From Oscillospiraceae bacterium (GTDB lineage: Bacteria > Bacillota > Clostridia > Oscillospirales > Ruminococcaceae), in the NCBI GenBank assembly GCA_022511485.1, contig JAFLUJ010000003.1:1-34621 (forward strand): 34,621 nucleotides of DNA, written 5' to 3'. The position numbers and the translations under genes were made by a program. Positions within the stretch are counted from its first letter, which is position 1; each line of letters starts with the position of its first letter. Positions 16,317 to 24,563 of this stretch are shown in pieces. Below the pieces are notes generated by a model, which did no database searches, was not told where the DNA came from, and was given only the letters and a program-made list of their open reading frames with translations.

Positions 16317-16492
16317 CAGCTTAATTTTATTGTATGATCCAATACTGTAATACTTGTACCATCCTCTGTTTTGTCAAGATCAAATACCACCATTTTTTCC
16401 TCGTGCATTATATTGTATGTGTTTACATACACCGTGATAAATCCTGCCGTAAACGCTGCCATGAGAAGCACTGCCGTGATACCGTATTTCAA
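16316..16492 (-). CDS. Small single-pass membrane protein downstream of spoIIP
   Basis: The frame ends with TGA at 16318-16316. TTG 16492 gives 58 residues (MKYGITAVLLMAAFTAGFIT and a hydrophilic tail ending DHTIKLS) with an AAAGGGA site close upstream. The frame stays open to about 16570 and the extra residues (GRIYKFRRKNKRRHKKGYL) look like the basic cytoplasmic side of the same membrane helix. A GGAGGGG site precedes that longer version, but no ATG/GTG/TTG is there, so it would need a rare ATA start. Topology is N-in, one helix, a short outside tail. It is probably co-transcribed with spoIIP; the function is unknown. Confidence 0.6.
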   Translation of the reverse strand: MKYGITAVLLMAAFTAGFITVYVNTYNIMHEEKMVVFDLDKTEDGTSITVLDHTIKLS

Positions 16493-16596
16493 ATATCCCT
16501 TTTTGTGGCGTCTTTTATTTTTCCTGCGAAATTTATATATCCTGCCTATCTTTATTACTCCCCTCCGTTTTTATGTACATATTATCCGGGGAAGCT

Positions 16597-17805
16597 TCAT
16601 TCAAAGCAGTCCGCCAGAGCCTTTCCTATAAGCTCTCCGCTGTAGACAGCCTGATCTATGCTGTTTGCATGACCTCCCACTTCTATCAGTATTGAGCCTG
16701 TGGTAAGATCCTGATTGTATTTCCGGTAATCAAAAAGTATGGGACGGGTCAGTCCGGGAAATTCGCTCTCCATTTTTTGCTGGAGCATACTCGAAAACCG
16801 GAAGTTTTTAAGGTAGTCCGGCATATCCATAGTTCCGTCGTCACATCCGTTTATTATCATTACCTGAGCGGCGTTTCTTCCGTTTATTTCAGCTACGGGA
16901 GCGATGCGTTCGCCGTCGCTTCGTTCTATTGCGTCCCGGTGAATATCCAGAACTATTTTTATGGAGGGATACTCTTTAAGAATTTCCGATACCGTCACAC
17001 GGCTTCTGTCATAGCTGTCATTATAGGAGGGATAATCATGCTTTGTAGTATCATGTATGACCCCTATCCCTGCTGCTTCGAGCTGCTCTGCTATCGCGTC
17101 TCCCACAGCCACCATGTTCATTTTTTCGTCCGTAGTTCTGGAACCCCAGCTGCTGTCGTAAAAATCCCTCTCGTATGGCTCGTAGCTTTCGGTGGTATGG
17201 GTGTGCATTATCAGGATCTGAGGCTCGCCGTTTTTTTCTATTGTAAATTCAGGAGCAAGTCTGCTTTCCGCAAGCAGAGTTCCGTTTGATACGGAGGTGA
17301 TATTTCTCACCTGACCTGCCAGATCAAGGTTGATATAATTATCTCCGTTAAAGCTTCCGTAATTAAGGGAGGTTATTATGCCGTCCCGGCTTTCAAGGCT
17401 TTCAGGATATGGTTCAGGTCCGACATCGTAGCTTTTGTCGGTAACGACGCGTTCTTCGTCTGTACTATTCGGAAATTCAAGCACTCCATAGGAAAGCATT
17501 TCGCTGTCGTCAACAGAAAATGCCATTGGTGCGGCAAAGGACTTGTCCGCATTTTTTTCTCCGGAATAAATTTCTTCGGAAATTTGATTTTCATTATTTT
17601 CATCGGAAATATTTTCGCTGTTTTTTTCGTAGGGGAAAATATCTCCTGCTGTCAGAAAAGCGGAGGTGCTTGCTGCAAAAAACACCGCAGTCTCCGCAGA
17701 GGTCACAGACGCTGCGGCAGCGATCATAAACGGCAGGAGTAAAATAAATCCCCCGCCTGCTGCAATTATCCGGAGACGGTCTTTTCTTTTTCTCGATAAA
17801 GCCAC
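16597..17805 (-). CDS. spoIIP: Stage II sporulation protein P (SpoIIP)
   Basis: I use the GTG start at 17805 because AGGAGGAGC lies just upstream; the ATG at 17823 would place this site inside the gene. The 402-residue length matches SpoIIP (~400). It has a basic N-terminus, a membrane segment (~13-40), an acidic linker, and the C-terminal SpoIIP domain with ILIMHTHTTESY, the region GVIHDTTKHDYPSYNDSYDRS, ILKEYPSIKIVLDIHRDA, and IEVGGHANSIDQA. The family is a cell wall amidase/endopeptidase acting in the mother cell with SpoIID and SpoIIM during engulfment. This is the main sign that the organism belongs to an endospore-forming lineage. Confidence 0.93.
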   Translation of the reverse strand: MALSRKRKDRLRIIAAGGGFILLLPFMIAAAASVTSAETAVFFAASTSAFLTAGDIFPYEKNSENISDENNENQISEEIYSGEKNADKSFAAPMAFSVDDSEMLSYGVLEFPNSTDEERVVTDKSYDVGPEPYPESLESRDGIITSLNYGSFNGDNYINLDLAGQVRNITSVSNGTLLAESRLAPEFTIEKNGEPQILIMHTHTTESYEPYERDFYDSSWGSRTTDEKMNMVAVGDAIAEQLEAAGIGVIHDTTKHDYPSYNDSYDRSRVTVSEILKEYPSIKIVLDIHRDAIERSDGERIAPVAEINGRNAAQVMIINGCDDGTMDMPDYLKNFRFSSMLQQKMESEFPGLTRPILFDYRKYNQDLTTGSILIEVGGHANSIDQAVYSGELIGKALADCFE

Positions 17806-17834
17806 GGAAGCTCCTCCTTTCATTTATGCTTACT

Positions 17835-17865
17835 AATATTATGCCATAAGGGAGGGAATTTATAC
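17835..17865 (-). promoter_or_regulatory. Possible sigma-E-type promoter of spoIIP
   Basis: Minus strand GTATAAAT (17865-17858), a 14-nt spacer and CATAATATT (17843-17835) resemble the sigma-E pattern (ATA-rich -35 element, CATA-starting -10 element), fitting a mother-cell gene. There is no TTGACA/TATAAT pair here. Judged by eye only. Confidence 0.5.
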
Positions 17866-17868
17866 CCG

Positions 17869-17888
17869 ACGATTTATCTAAATCGTCC
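17869..17888. repeat. Perfect short palindrome between spoIIP and the Cys-rich gene
   Basis: GACGATTTA-TC-TAAATCGTC is a perfect 9-bp inverted repeat. It is followed by CCCC...GGGG and, at 17953-17969, by another small stem (GCAGGGC/GCCTTGC). The first may be an operator for the spoIIP promoter next to it; the last is a weak candidate terminator for the Cys-rich gene on the minus strand. Confidence 0.4.
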
Positions 17889-17970
17889 CCTTGATAGGGG
17901 GCTTTGTAATCTGAATCTTTTGAATTTACTAAGGGTGGGGGTAGATAATCGTGCAGGGCTTCGCCTTGCT

Positions 17971-18183
17971 TTATCTTACCAATCCTTTTTTATATTCTGC
18001 ATTAATTTCCGAAATTTCTTTTTCTCCGTCAATATAAGGCTGATAATATGATTCAATTCTTCCCCCTCCGAGATTGTCACAGCCGTTGCAGAATTCGCAG
18101 GATTGTCCGCATACATTAAGGGACTGATTTACTATTTTTATTCTTTCCTCTCTGGTGGTATCCTTTATCAGAATTGATCTCAT
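17971..18183 (-). CDS. Small Cys-rich conserved protein
   Basis: ATG 18183 has an AAGGAGG site 8 nt upstream; the longer frame would start inside the preceding region without a site. The 70-residue product starts MRSILIKDTTREERIKIV and has the cluster CGQSCEFCNGCDNLGGG (five Cys including C-x3-C-x2-C-x2-C), then YYQPYIDGEKEISEINAEY. I recall similar short proteins in Clostridia, all without known function. The Cys pattern suggests metal or iron-sulfur binding, which is inference. It lies behind the AT-rich 235-residue gene with a 75-nt gap. Confidence 0.72.
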   Translation of the reverse strand: MRSILIKDTTREERIKIVNQSLNVCGQSCEFCNGCDNLGGGRIESYYQPYIDGEKEISEINAEYKKGLVR

Positions 18184-18257
18184 AAAAGACCTCCTTTTTG
18201 ATACAATTTTTTTATTAAATATAAAATTTATTCTGCATTTTATTTCTTGCAAAAAAA

Positions 18258-18965
18258 TCAATTATAATTGTCACAATATATATTTATTCTGGCATTTCCT
18301 TTTAAATATATTACCTCTGCAATTATTATTTTTTCTCCAAGGATACAATCAATATAATCCGATAACAAGCTTAAAAGTCTTTTATCAATGCGGTCATAAT
18401 TTATATCGGGATATAAATAATTAATATCAAATTGTACTGCATCGTTTTCATCATCGCTGAAAATTTCCTCAGCAAGTGACCGGATCTTTATTTCAAGAAG
18501 ATCTAAAATATTTTCTGATTTTCTTATTTCCTTAAATGTTTTTATTTGTTTTTTTATTTCATTATATTTTTCCATATTGCCTGAGATGTATTTTTCAATT
18601 GCCGATTTTAATTGTATGCAATTAAAATATATGCTATTATATTGGTTCATTTTATTATATTTCCATGGCAAAGATATGCGATAAAAAAATACTTTATTTT
18701 CATCGCCGGATAAAATACTGTAGACGTAATTTATTTCGCTGTCGAAAAATTTCGTTTTGATATTTTCTTCTTCCCGGTCATTTTCAAACGCAGTATACAG
18801 ACGGCTCAAAAGCGGGTAAATACAAAGACTTTTTAATTCCAAAAATCCATTTAATAAAAAATCAGAATACACTGATCTTAACCATTCAATTAATTCTTTT
18901 TGAGTTATTTTTTGATCGAAATAATCCTCAATTTTATTTTTTAAAATTTTAAGATCATATTCCAT
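18258..18965 (-). CDS. AT-rich orphan protein of unknown function
   Basis: The frame extends to a TTG at 18983, but ATG 18965 (MEYDLKILKNKIEDYF) has an AGAGGT site 8 nt upstream and is preferred. The 235-residue protein is cytoplasmic-looking: Lys/Glu/Ile/Asn-rich, helical, with no signal peptide or membrane segment. The N-terminal part (KIEDYFDQKITQKELIEWLR) resembles small polymorphic-toxin immunity-type or orphan proteins of Clostridia, but I do not recognise a family. Base composition is much more AT-rich than its neighbours (many AAA, ATT, TTT codons), which suggests recent gain. Confidence 0.65.
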   Translation of the reverse strand: MEYDLKILKNKIEDYFDQKITQKELIEWLRSVYSDFLLNGFLELKSLCIYPLLSRLYTAFENDREEENIKTKFFDSEINYVYSILSGDENKVFFYRISLPWKYNKMNQYNSIYFNCIQLKSAIEKYISGNMEKYNEIKKQIKTFKEIRKSENILDLLEIKIRSLAEEIFSDDENDAVQFDINYLYPDINYDRIDKRLLSLLSDYIDCILGEKIIIAEVIYLKGNARINIYCDNYN

Positions 18966-19049
18966 AATCAATACCTCTTGCAATTAAAATATTAATTTAT
19001 CAATATGATTTGTCTTCTTTTGAAATAAAAAATAATATAAATTCAGACC

Positions 19050-19769
19050 TCACATATTTCCCGTAAGATTCATAATTATCGCCGTCACAGCAATGGGACA
19101 GGTCTCACATCGGAGTATCCTTTCTCCCAGCCAGATGGGGACAGCTCCCGCATTTATCGCCCTGTCCGTTTCGGAGCGTTCAAAGCCGCCTTCCGAACCT
19201 ATCATAACTCCGATATTTTTCTTTTCCGAAAAAGAAATACCGGATAATTTTTCCCCTCCGTTTTCATAGCAAACAAGTGACAGATCATTTTTTTTCATAT
19301 CCTCTATTGCTTCATTAATTGTCATAAGGGAAGTTATTTCCGGAATTATTCCTCTGCCAGATTGCTTTGCAGCTTCCTCCGAAATTTTTTTAAGTCGGGG
19401 AAGCTTTTTTTCATAGGAAGCTTTATCCGGTCTTGCCACACATCGGGACGAAATAAACGGAACTATTCTCGTTACACCAAGCTCGGTAGTTTTCTGAATT
19501 ATTAATTCAAGCTTGTCCTTTTTCGGATATGCCTGATAGACCGTGAGCTGCACTGTCGGCTCGGAAAGAGTGGGGGAGATGTTTTCCACCCGGCAGATGA
19601 CCTCATCCTCTGTGATCTTTTCAATTATGCAATTGTGATCCATTCCTCCGTGGCAGAATGTGATCCTTTCCCCGGGTTTCATTCTCAGTGAAAAACGGAT
19701 ATGATCCGCGTCACTTCCTTTTACGATAATAACATCCTCTGCGGGAGAATCGGTAAAAAATCTTGGCAT
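19050..19769 (-). CDS. rsmE: 16S rRNA (uracil(1498)-N3)-methyltransferase
   Basis: The 239-residue length and all landmarks fit RsmE: an N-terminal PUA-like part (MPRFFTD, HIRFSLRMKPGE, F-CHG), the KKDKLELIIQKTTELGV motif, and the C-terminal SPOUT knot with IGSEGGF, WLGERILRCET and AVTAIIMNL. It methylates U1498 of 16S rRNA in the assembled 30S subunit with S-adenosylmethionine. The start has an AGGAGCT site. It follows the chemotaxis receptor gene but a terminator separates the two, so expression probably starts in the gap or by read-through. Confidence 0.95.
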   Translation of the reverse strand: MPRFFTDSPAEDVIIVKGSDADHIRFSLRMKPGERITFCHGGMDHNCIIEKITEDEVICRVENISPTLSEPTVQLTVYQAYPKKDKLELIIQKTTELGVTRIVPFISSRCVARPDKASYEKKLPRLKKISEEAAKQSGRGIIPEITSLMTINEAIEDMKKNDLSLVCYENGGEKLSGISFSEKKNIGVMIGSEGGFERSETDRAINAGAVPIWLGERILRCETCPIAVTAIIMNLTGNM

Positions 19770-19795
19770 AAAAAAATACAGCTCCTATCAAAAAT

Positions 19796-19817
19796 CCCCC
19801 CTACAAAGGCAGGGGGG
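19796..19817 (-). terminator. Terminator of the chemotaxis receptor gene
   Basis: CCCCCCT (19796-19802) pairs with AGGGGGG (19811-19817); on the minus strand ATTTTTG follows. It lies between the receptor gene and rsmE. Confidence 0.75.
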
Positions 19818-19845
19818 AAATATCTTTGTGCGGTATTGCATCAAT

Positions 19846-21540
19846 TTAATCGTAATATCTGTTCTCTCTGAGCTTGAACTGTCCTGTAAGCTCGTTGAGC
19901 ACCTGGGACTGTCCCGAAAGCTGCTCTGACGCTGCTGCTGACTGTTCAGCTGTAGCAGAGTTGGTCTGAACAACAGAGGCTATCTGATCCACGCTTACGG
20001 TTATCTGATCTACAGACTGCGCCGCATCGTTTGAAGCCTTGGTAATTTCATTGCTTATATTTTCTACCTCTCTTGAAGCGTCCGCTGTAGCATCTACATC
20101 TGCAACTACCTTGGCTGCCATTGCACTTGCCTTTTCAATTGACGCCACGGTGTTTTCAATGAGCTCGGTAGTGTTCTGTGCTGCCTCCGCTGATTTTCCT
20201 GCAAGATTACGGACCTCGTCTGCAACCACTGCAAAACCTTTTCCGGCAGCTCCCGCACGTGCAGCCTCGACAGCCGCATTAAGTGCAAGGATATTTGTCT
20301 GGAATGCAATATCGTCTATAGTCTTGATGATCTTCTTTATATCCTCTGAGATAGCGCTTATATCCATGATCGCATCCGCTAGCTGATCCATTTCGTCCTT
20401 GGACGCCATCATCTTGGATACAACATCGTTTGTAGCCGTACCTGCACGCGTTGCACTTTCTGCACTGCTCCGTACTATGCCGGCAACGATATTTATCTCC
20501 GCAGCCAGCTCCTGTATGGAGGACGCCTGCTCTGTAGCTCCCTGAGCCAGAGACTGAGCTCCCATAGATACCTGCTCCGAGCCGGCAGCTACCTGATCGG
20601 AGGATACATTGATCTTCTGCATTACTTCGTTGATCTCATCAATAAATTTTCTCATTGATTCCAGGATGTTGTAGAACATTCCGATATAAAGGCTCTTGTC
20701 CTTTGAGGACACTCTCAGATTTCCATCTGCCAGCTCAGCCAGAATATAATCCAGATCCTTGATGACCATCCTCGTTCTGCCTGAAAGACCTCTCATACTG
20801 TCTGCAAGAGCGCCTATCTCATCTCTGGAATTGTAGCCTATATTGATATCGAAATCTCCCTCAGCCATTTTCGCAGCTGCCTCTGTGACTTCGCTTACTC
20901 CGCTTACTATCATTTTTGTTATGTACATTGCCATAAACATAGCAATCAGTGCAGCGACCACGCCGTCAAAAATAACGCTTATAATAAGGACTGAGGAAAG
21001 ATGATTTGCACTGATGTAATCATTGTCACATTCCTGAATGACCCTGTCCCTCATGCCGGAGGCTTCGGTATAAGCGGTCACAATAGTTCCCATCATCTGT
21101 GTATCATAAAAATCAATAGAGGCGTCCATGTCACCGCTTCGGACTTTTTCCTTAAATTCTAAATAGTCCGATTCAATGTCATCACACAGCGCTTTCAGAT
21201 CCGTAAAATCCGAGAGATTACCCATATATACGTCGTCCAGTGCCTCCAGAGCGGTGTTTACATCATTAAAGCAAAGCTCCGCTTGTTCAAGGTAATATTC
21301 TGCTGCTGACTGTTGTCTTGCATCTGCCGCAGCATGGAGTACATTTTTTGCCCCCTCCTGCATTTTGGCGTTTACGCTGTCAATGTACATGACCGAGAGA
21401 ACATTCTGGTTGTAAAATTCCCTGATCGCAGATTTCAGCCTTGTAATAGACGACAGACTTATGATTATCAGAACGACCATAAGCACCAGCACTATTCCAA
21501 AAGCTGTGATCAGTTTTTTGGATACGCTTAAATTTTTCAT
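19846..21540 (-). CDS. Methyl-accepting chemotaxis protein
   Basis: The 564-residue transducer has a short N-terminus, membrane helix 1 (~10-30), an extracellular four-helix-bundle-like sensor (~35-185), membrane helix 2 (~187-208), HAMP (~210-262, with a second HAMP-like linker after it) and the cytoplasmic signalling coiled coil. The hairpin tip is highly conserved ([33 protein letters not shown]). It passes ligand signals to CheA/CheW to steer flagella. No other chemotaxis genes are in the window, so it is an orphan receptor. A TTGACA-17-TATACT promoter (21683-21655) drives it, and a CCGTACA/TGTACGG hairpin sits in the leader shortly before the start. The ribosome-binding site is weak. Confidence 0.95.
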   Translation of the reverse strand: MKNLSVSKKLITAFGIVLVLMVVLIIISLSSITRLKSAIREFYNQNVLSVMYIDSVNAKMQEGAKNVLHAAADARQQSAAEYYLEQAELCFNDVNTALEALDDVYMGNLSDFTDLKALCDDIESDYLEFKEKVRSGDMDASIDFYDTQMMGTIVTAYTEASGMRDRVIQECDNDYISANHLSSVLIISVIFDGVVAALIAMFMAMYITKMIVSGVSEVTEAAAKMAEGDFDINIGYNSRDEIGALADSMRGLSGRTRMVIKDLDYILAELADGNLRVSSKDKSLYIGMFYNILESMRKFIDEINEVMQKINVSSDQVAAGSEQVSMGAQSLAQGATEQASSIQELAAEINIVAGIVRSSAESATRAGTATNDVVSKMMASKDEMDQLADAIMDISAISEDIKKIIKTIDDIAFQTNILALNAAVEAARAGAAGKGFAVVADEVRNLAGKSAEAAQNTTELIENTVASIEKASAMAAKVVADVDATADASREVENISNEITKASNDAAQSVDQITVSVDQIASVVQTNSATAEQSAAASEQLSGQSQVLNELTGQFKLRENRYYD

Positions 21541-21654
21541 ACGATCCCGCGTACCGTACAGCTTGTTATTACTTGTACGGAAGCATAGCTCCCCTTTCTC
21601 TTTATTTCATTTCCGCGATGCACACCTGCTTAAAGGGCATACGCAGCTAAATTA

Positions 21655-21683
21655 AGTATACTTTAATATGAGAATTTTGTCAA
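21655..21683 (-). promoter_or_regulatory. Promoter of the chemotaxis receptor gene
   Basis: Minus strand TTGACA (21683-21678), 17 nt, TATACT (21660-21655). A sigma-A-like site; no sigma-D (flagellar) pattern was recognised. Confidence 0.8.
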
Positions 21684-21717
21684 TTAACAAATTGTTTCAA
21701 ACACATGAACAAAGCAA

Positions 21718-21774
21718 GGCTGCTGCATAGAACTGTTTCATAAATGTATTATGAAACAGTTCTATGCAGCAGCC
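21718..21774. terminator. 26-bp perfect hairpin
   Basis: Bases 21718-21743 and 21749-21774 are exact reverse complements (GGCTGCTGCATAGAACTG... ) around a 5-nt loop ATGTA. On the plus strand CCGTTTTGTTTTT follows, like a strong terminator; on the minus strand the tail is CCTTGCTTTG. Both flanking genes are on the minus strand, so the T-rich side faces the wrong way for a simple terminator of the 59-residue gene. It may be bidirectional, or the remnant of a palindromic element. Confidence 0.6.
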
Positions 21775-21842
21775 CCGTTTTGTTTTTATCATGCACGCTC
21801 CCTCGGGGAACGTCATTTCTTCCGCGATATTATGTACACAGT

Positions 21843-22022
21843 TCAGCTCCGAAGCTGCTCGTTCAGCCATTTGGTATACTCTTTCTCCGAGCTTTTTTTT
21901 GCAGCTATTGCAAACTGGAAATCATGCGCCTTTGCAATAAAGGAATTGAATGCCTGAAGATCACCATCCATTTTGTACTGCTCCTGCTTCTTGCGATAAA
22001 CCATCTCGTACAATAAATTCAT
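21843..22022 (-). CDS. Small protein of unknown function (59 residues)
   Basis: ATG 22022 follows AAAGGAGAATCCGCTT, a good ribosome-binding site, so the upstream in-frame ATG at 22049 is less likely. The product MNLLYEMVYRKKQEQYKMDG continues with helical, charged sequence ending NEQLRS. It has no signal peptide and no membrane segment and looks like a single helical hairpin. The family is not recognised. It is followed by the 26-bp hairpin. Confidence 0.6.
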   Translation of the reverse strand: MNLLYEMVYRKKQEQYKMDGDLQAFNSFIAKAHDFQFAIAAKKSSEKEYTKWLNEQLRS

Positions 22023-22160
22023 AAGCGGATTCTCCTTTTTGAATATCAATAATGTTGTAATTATATCACAAATCCGGACAGGTTTCTATAGTATAATTGC
22101 ACAAAAGAAAAATAAAATACTGTCAATTGCAACAAAAATAAAAAAATTTTCTATACACTC

Positions 22161-22189
22161 TTGAAAAAAGATTTTGACTATGATATAAT
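22161..22189 (+). promoter_or_regulatory. Promoter of lipoprotein gene 1
   Basis: TTGAAA (22161-22166), 17 nt, TATAAT (22184-22189). The leader that follows forms a conserved hairpin, GTACTGACT paired with AGTCGGTAC, enclosing ACAC/GTGT. The copy in unit 2 (23530 onward) keeps the pairing by G-U changes. Confidence 0.75.
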
Positions 22190-22260
22190 AAGCGGTACTG
22201 ACTAAACACGGGGGTGTCCTCATAAAGTCGGTACTACATATAGAATACAGGAGAAAAATT

Positions 22261-23178
22261 ATGAAAAAAATTATTGCGTCCGTTGCCGCTCTTTCTATGT
22301 GTGCATTTATGCTCGCAGCCTGCGGCGATAAGACAACCGGAGACAGCACTCTGACAGAAAGCATTACTGCTGGACAAACAGCAGGAGAAAATAACGCAGC
22401 AGCAGATGACAGCTCGGACAGCGACGAAACAAAGGCGAAAACAGAATCCTCCGACGATGCAGCAGAAAATGATGCCGCTCAGGAAACAGAAGCAGAAAAG
22501 AGTGACAGCGGCGACGCTGCGGCGTCCTATGCTTCTCTTGATGAATTTATCAACTCAGATGACATTTTCGACCGCGAGGGAGAGCTTATTGACAGCGAAA
22601 ACACAAATACATACAAATTCATGAGCAGCCTTGATATCGAAAACGGCAACGGATTCTACATGGACGTTGAAGCTACGGACGGCAGCATGAAGGCAACAAT
22701 GGCAGCAGCAGAAGATCAGGTCTCCATAAATATGTCCGGTGATGGCGTGGATGTATCGTTCATCATAAAAGACAACACGATGTATTTGCTGGAATCCAGA
22801 TCCAAAAAAGCTGTTTACATGGAGCTTGACGAAGAGGCTATTGCTTCAAACATAGAACAGTACAGCGCCGGTAACATCCTTGGAAACGCAGTTGATGCTG
22901 ACATCTCAGATATTCCCGGAGCGGAGTGCTATGAAGTCAGCATCGGCGGCGATATCTATGCTTTTGAGATGGTGGATGATGCCGGTTTTCTTTATGATCC
23001 AAGCGGAGATCTCTGCGCAATGGTAAGCAGTCAGGCAGGCACAACTTATGCATTCATCATCAATGAATTTACTCTTAATGTTCCTGCAAATGCTTTTGAC
23101 ATCCCTTCCGATTATGAACTGGTCGATGCGAAATCATTGGATACGTCAGAGTTTTTTGAATTATTTGGTGCTTTTTAA
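22261..23178 (+). CDS. Lipoprotein 1 of a duplicated pair
   Basis: ATG 22261 has an AGGAG site 8 nt upstream. The 305-residue product has a signal peptide with lipobox LAAC (Cys 21), a long Asp/Glu/Ser/Ala-rich linker (~25-85) and a C-terminal domain (~90-305) with repeated beta-strand-like segments (YKFMSSLDIENGNGFYMDVE, TMYLLESRSKKAVYMELDEE). This fold pattern recalls LolA/LppX-like lipoprotein beta sheets, but I cannot assign a family. The paralogue 23607-24368 has the same signal peptide and domain but lacks the linker. It should face the outside of the membrane. Role unknown. Confidence 0.85.
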   Translation: MKKIIASVAALSMCAFMLAACGDKTTGDSTLTESITAGQTAGENNAAADDSSDSDETKAKTESSDDAAENDAAQETEAEKSDSGDAAASYASLDEFINSDDIFDREGELIDSENTNTYKFMSSLDIENGNGFYMDVEATDGSMKATMAAAEDQVSINMSGDGVDVSFIIKDNTMYLLESRSKKAVYMELDEEAIASNIEQYSAGNILGNAVDADISDIPGAECYEVSIGGDIYAFEMVDDAGFLYDPSGDLCAMVSSQAGTTYAFIINEFTLNVPANAFDIPSDYELVDAKSLDTSEFFELFGAF

Positions 23179-23202
23179 TAATTTATCTATTTTAAAATCA
23201 TC

Positions 23203-23320
23203 AGGACGGCAAAGGCTGAGCCTTTACCCATTCCGTTAGACACTCTTTTCGGAACGGGTAAAATACGACACGGAAGCTTAAAACTTCTGTACCGTTACCA
23301 GCTCAATGCCGTCCTTTTTT
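23203..23320 (+). terminator. Terminator of lipoprotein gene 1 containing the structured repeat, copy 2
   Basis: AGGACGGC (23203-23210) pairs with GCCGTCCT (23308-23315), followed by TTTTTT, so it still looks like a terminator, but its loop is ~97 nt. The loop holds the element also found at 12156-12276: AAGGCTGAGCCTT, ACCCATTCCGTT, ACACTCTTTT, and GGTAAAATACGACACGGA. In the duplicated unit the same terminator (24380-24406) has only a short loop, so the repeat was gained here or lost there. On the minus strand it folds into two hairpins, ACCCGTTCCG/CGGAATGGGT and ACGGTACAGAAG/CTTCCGTGTCGT. Confidence 0.65.
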
Positions 23321-23506
23321 ATATATATTATATAAGAAATCCCCCATTTTGTAATGTAATTTATTGAAAATATTATTTATCCATTGCAATTTATATTTAA
23401 AAATGCTATAATATTAAATATCTTAACATAATTTTTTGTTAATTTGTCACAATTTAATTTGATAGGAGTACACTATAACAAAAATAAAAAATTTTTCTAT
23501 ACGCTC

Positions 23507-23535
23507 TTGAAAAAAGATTTTGACTATGATATAAT
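23507..23535 (+). promoter_or_regulatory. Promoter of lipoprotein gene 2
   Basis: TTGAAA (23507-23512), 17 nt, TATAAT (23530-23535), a copy of the promoter of lipoprotein gene 1. An EF-G promoter copy (TTGCAA-17-TATAAT) lies upstream within unit 1, so gene 2 may be read from two promoters. Confidence 0.75.
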
Positions 23536-23606
23536 AAGCGGTGCTGACTAAACACAGGGGTGTCTCCGTAAGGTCGGTACTACATATAGAACATAGGAGA
23601 AAAATT

Positions 23607-24368
23607 ATGAAAAAAATTATCGCGTCTATTGCTGCGCTTTCTATGTGCGCATTTATGCTCACAGCCTGCGGCAGTGACCCTGTAAATGACAGTCCGGCTG
23701 AAAACATTGTCGAAGCAGCAGCATCCTACGCTTCAATTGAAGAATTCATAAAAGCAGGCGACGCTTTTGACCATGATGGCAAGCTTATTAACGGAAAGGA
23801 CACCAATACATATACTTTTCTGAACAGTATGTATTCTGAGAACAAAAACAAATTTTATTTTGACGCTGAATTATCCGACGGCTCCACGAATATTATCATG
23901 GCAGCATCGGAAAATGCGATCTATGCGAATATGACATACGGCGATGACGTTATAATCAGCGTTATAAATCTGGAAGAAAAAAAGATGTATATGTTTGAGC
24001 CCGATTTAAAAATAGCTGTTTCTATGGAGATCAGTGATGAAGAAATTGCAGGATATGCAAAGCCGTTCAGCGTCGGGGATATGCTGGGAGAGAAATTTGA
24101 TACCAAAGTCTCCGATCTTTCAGATATGGTAAGATATAATGTGGATATCGGCGGTGAGATGCATACATTTGAAATGATAGACGGGGATGGGTTTCTTTTT
24201 GACAGCAGCGGAAAGATTCGCACTTTTTTGAGCAAAAATGCAAGCGCAGATACCCCTACATACATCTTCAACGAGTTCACTCTCAATATCCCGGACGGCA
24301 TTTTTGATATCCCATCCGATTATGAGATTGTAGATAAGGATGCATTAAAACAGTACCTTAGCAAATAA
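23607..24368 (+). CDS. Lipoprotein 2 of a duplicated pair
   Basis: ATG 23607 (MKKIIASIAALSMCAFMLTAC) has an AGGAG site 8 nt upstream and matches the start of the paralogue; the longer frame from 23541 would run through the conserved leader hairpin and is rejected. The 253-residue protein has a lipobox LTAC, almost no linker, and the same ~210-residue C-terminal domain as lipoprotein 1 (ASYASIEEFIKAGDAFDHDG, FNEFTLNIPDGIFDIPSDYE). The domains differ at many positions, so the duplication is not recent or selection differs, although the flanking noncoding copies are close to identical. Confidence 0.85.
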   Translation: MKKIIASIAALSMCAFMLTACGSDPVNDSPAENIVEAAASYASIEEFIKAGDAFDHDGKLINGKDTNTYTFLNSMYSENKNKFYFDAELSDGSTNIIMAASENAIYANMTYGDDVIISVINLEEKKMYMFEPDLKIAVSMEISDEEIAGYAKPFSVGDMLGEKFDTKVSDLSDMVRYNVDIGGEMHTFEMIDGDGFLFDSSGKIRTFLSKNASADTPTYIFNEFTLNIPDGIFDIPSDYEIVDKDALKQYLSK

Positions 24369-24379
24369 ATCTGTAAATC

Positions 24380-24406
24380 AAGGACGGTACAACGCCGTCC
24401 TTTTTT
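24380..24406 (+). terminator. Terminator of lipoprotein gene 2
   Basis: AAGGACGG (24380-24387) pairs with CCGTCCTT (24395-24402), followed by a T-run. It is the short-loop counterpart of 23203-23320. Confidence 0.9.
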
Positions 24407-24476
24407 GTATATATTATATAAGAAATTCCCCATTTTGTAATGTAATTTGTTGAAAATATTATTTATCCATTGCAAT

Positions 24477-24505
24477 TTATATTTAAAAGTGCTATAATAT
24501 TAAAT
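24477..24505 (+). promoter_or_regulatory. Promoter of the EF-G-like gene
   Basis: TTGCAA, a 17-nt spacer and TATAAT in the ~150-nt region before the gene; the same sequence recurs in the duplicated leader near 23390-23420. The leader after it is AT-rich, with AGGAGAG as ribosome-binding site. Confidence 0.65.
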
Positions 24506-24563
24506 ATCTTAACATAATTTTTTTGTTAATTTGTCACAATTTAATTTGATAGGAGAGTACACT

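Noticed and set aside
20039-20386. Ala/Ser-rich plus-strand frame
   Set aside because: Antisense shadow of the chemotaxis receptor signalling domain.
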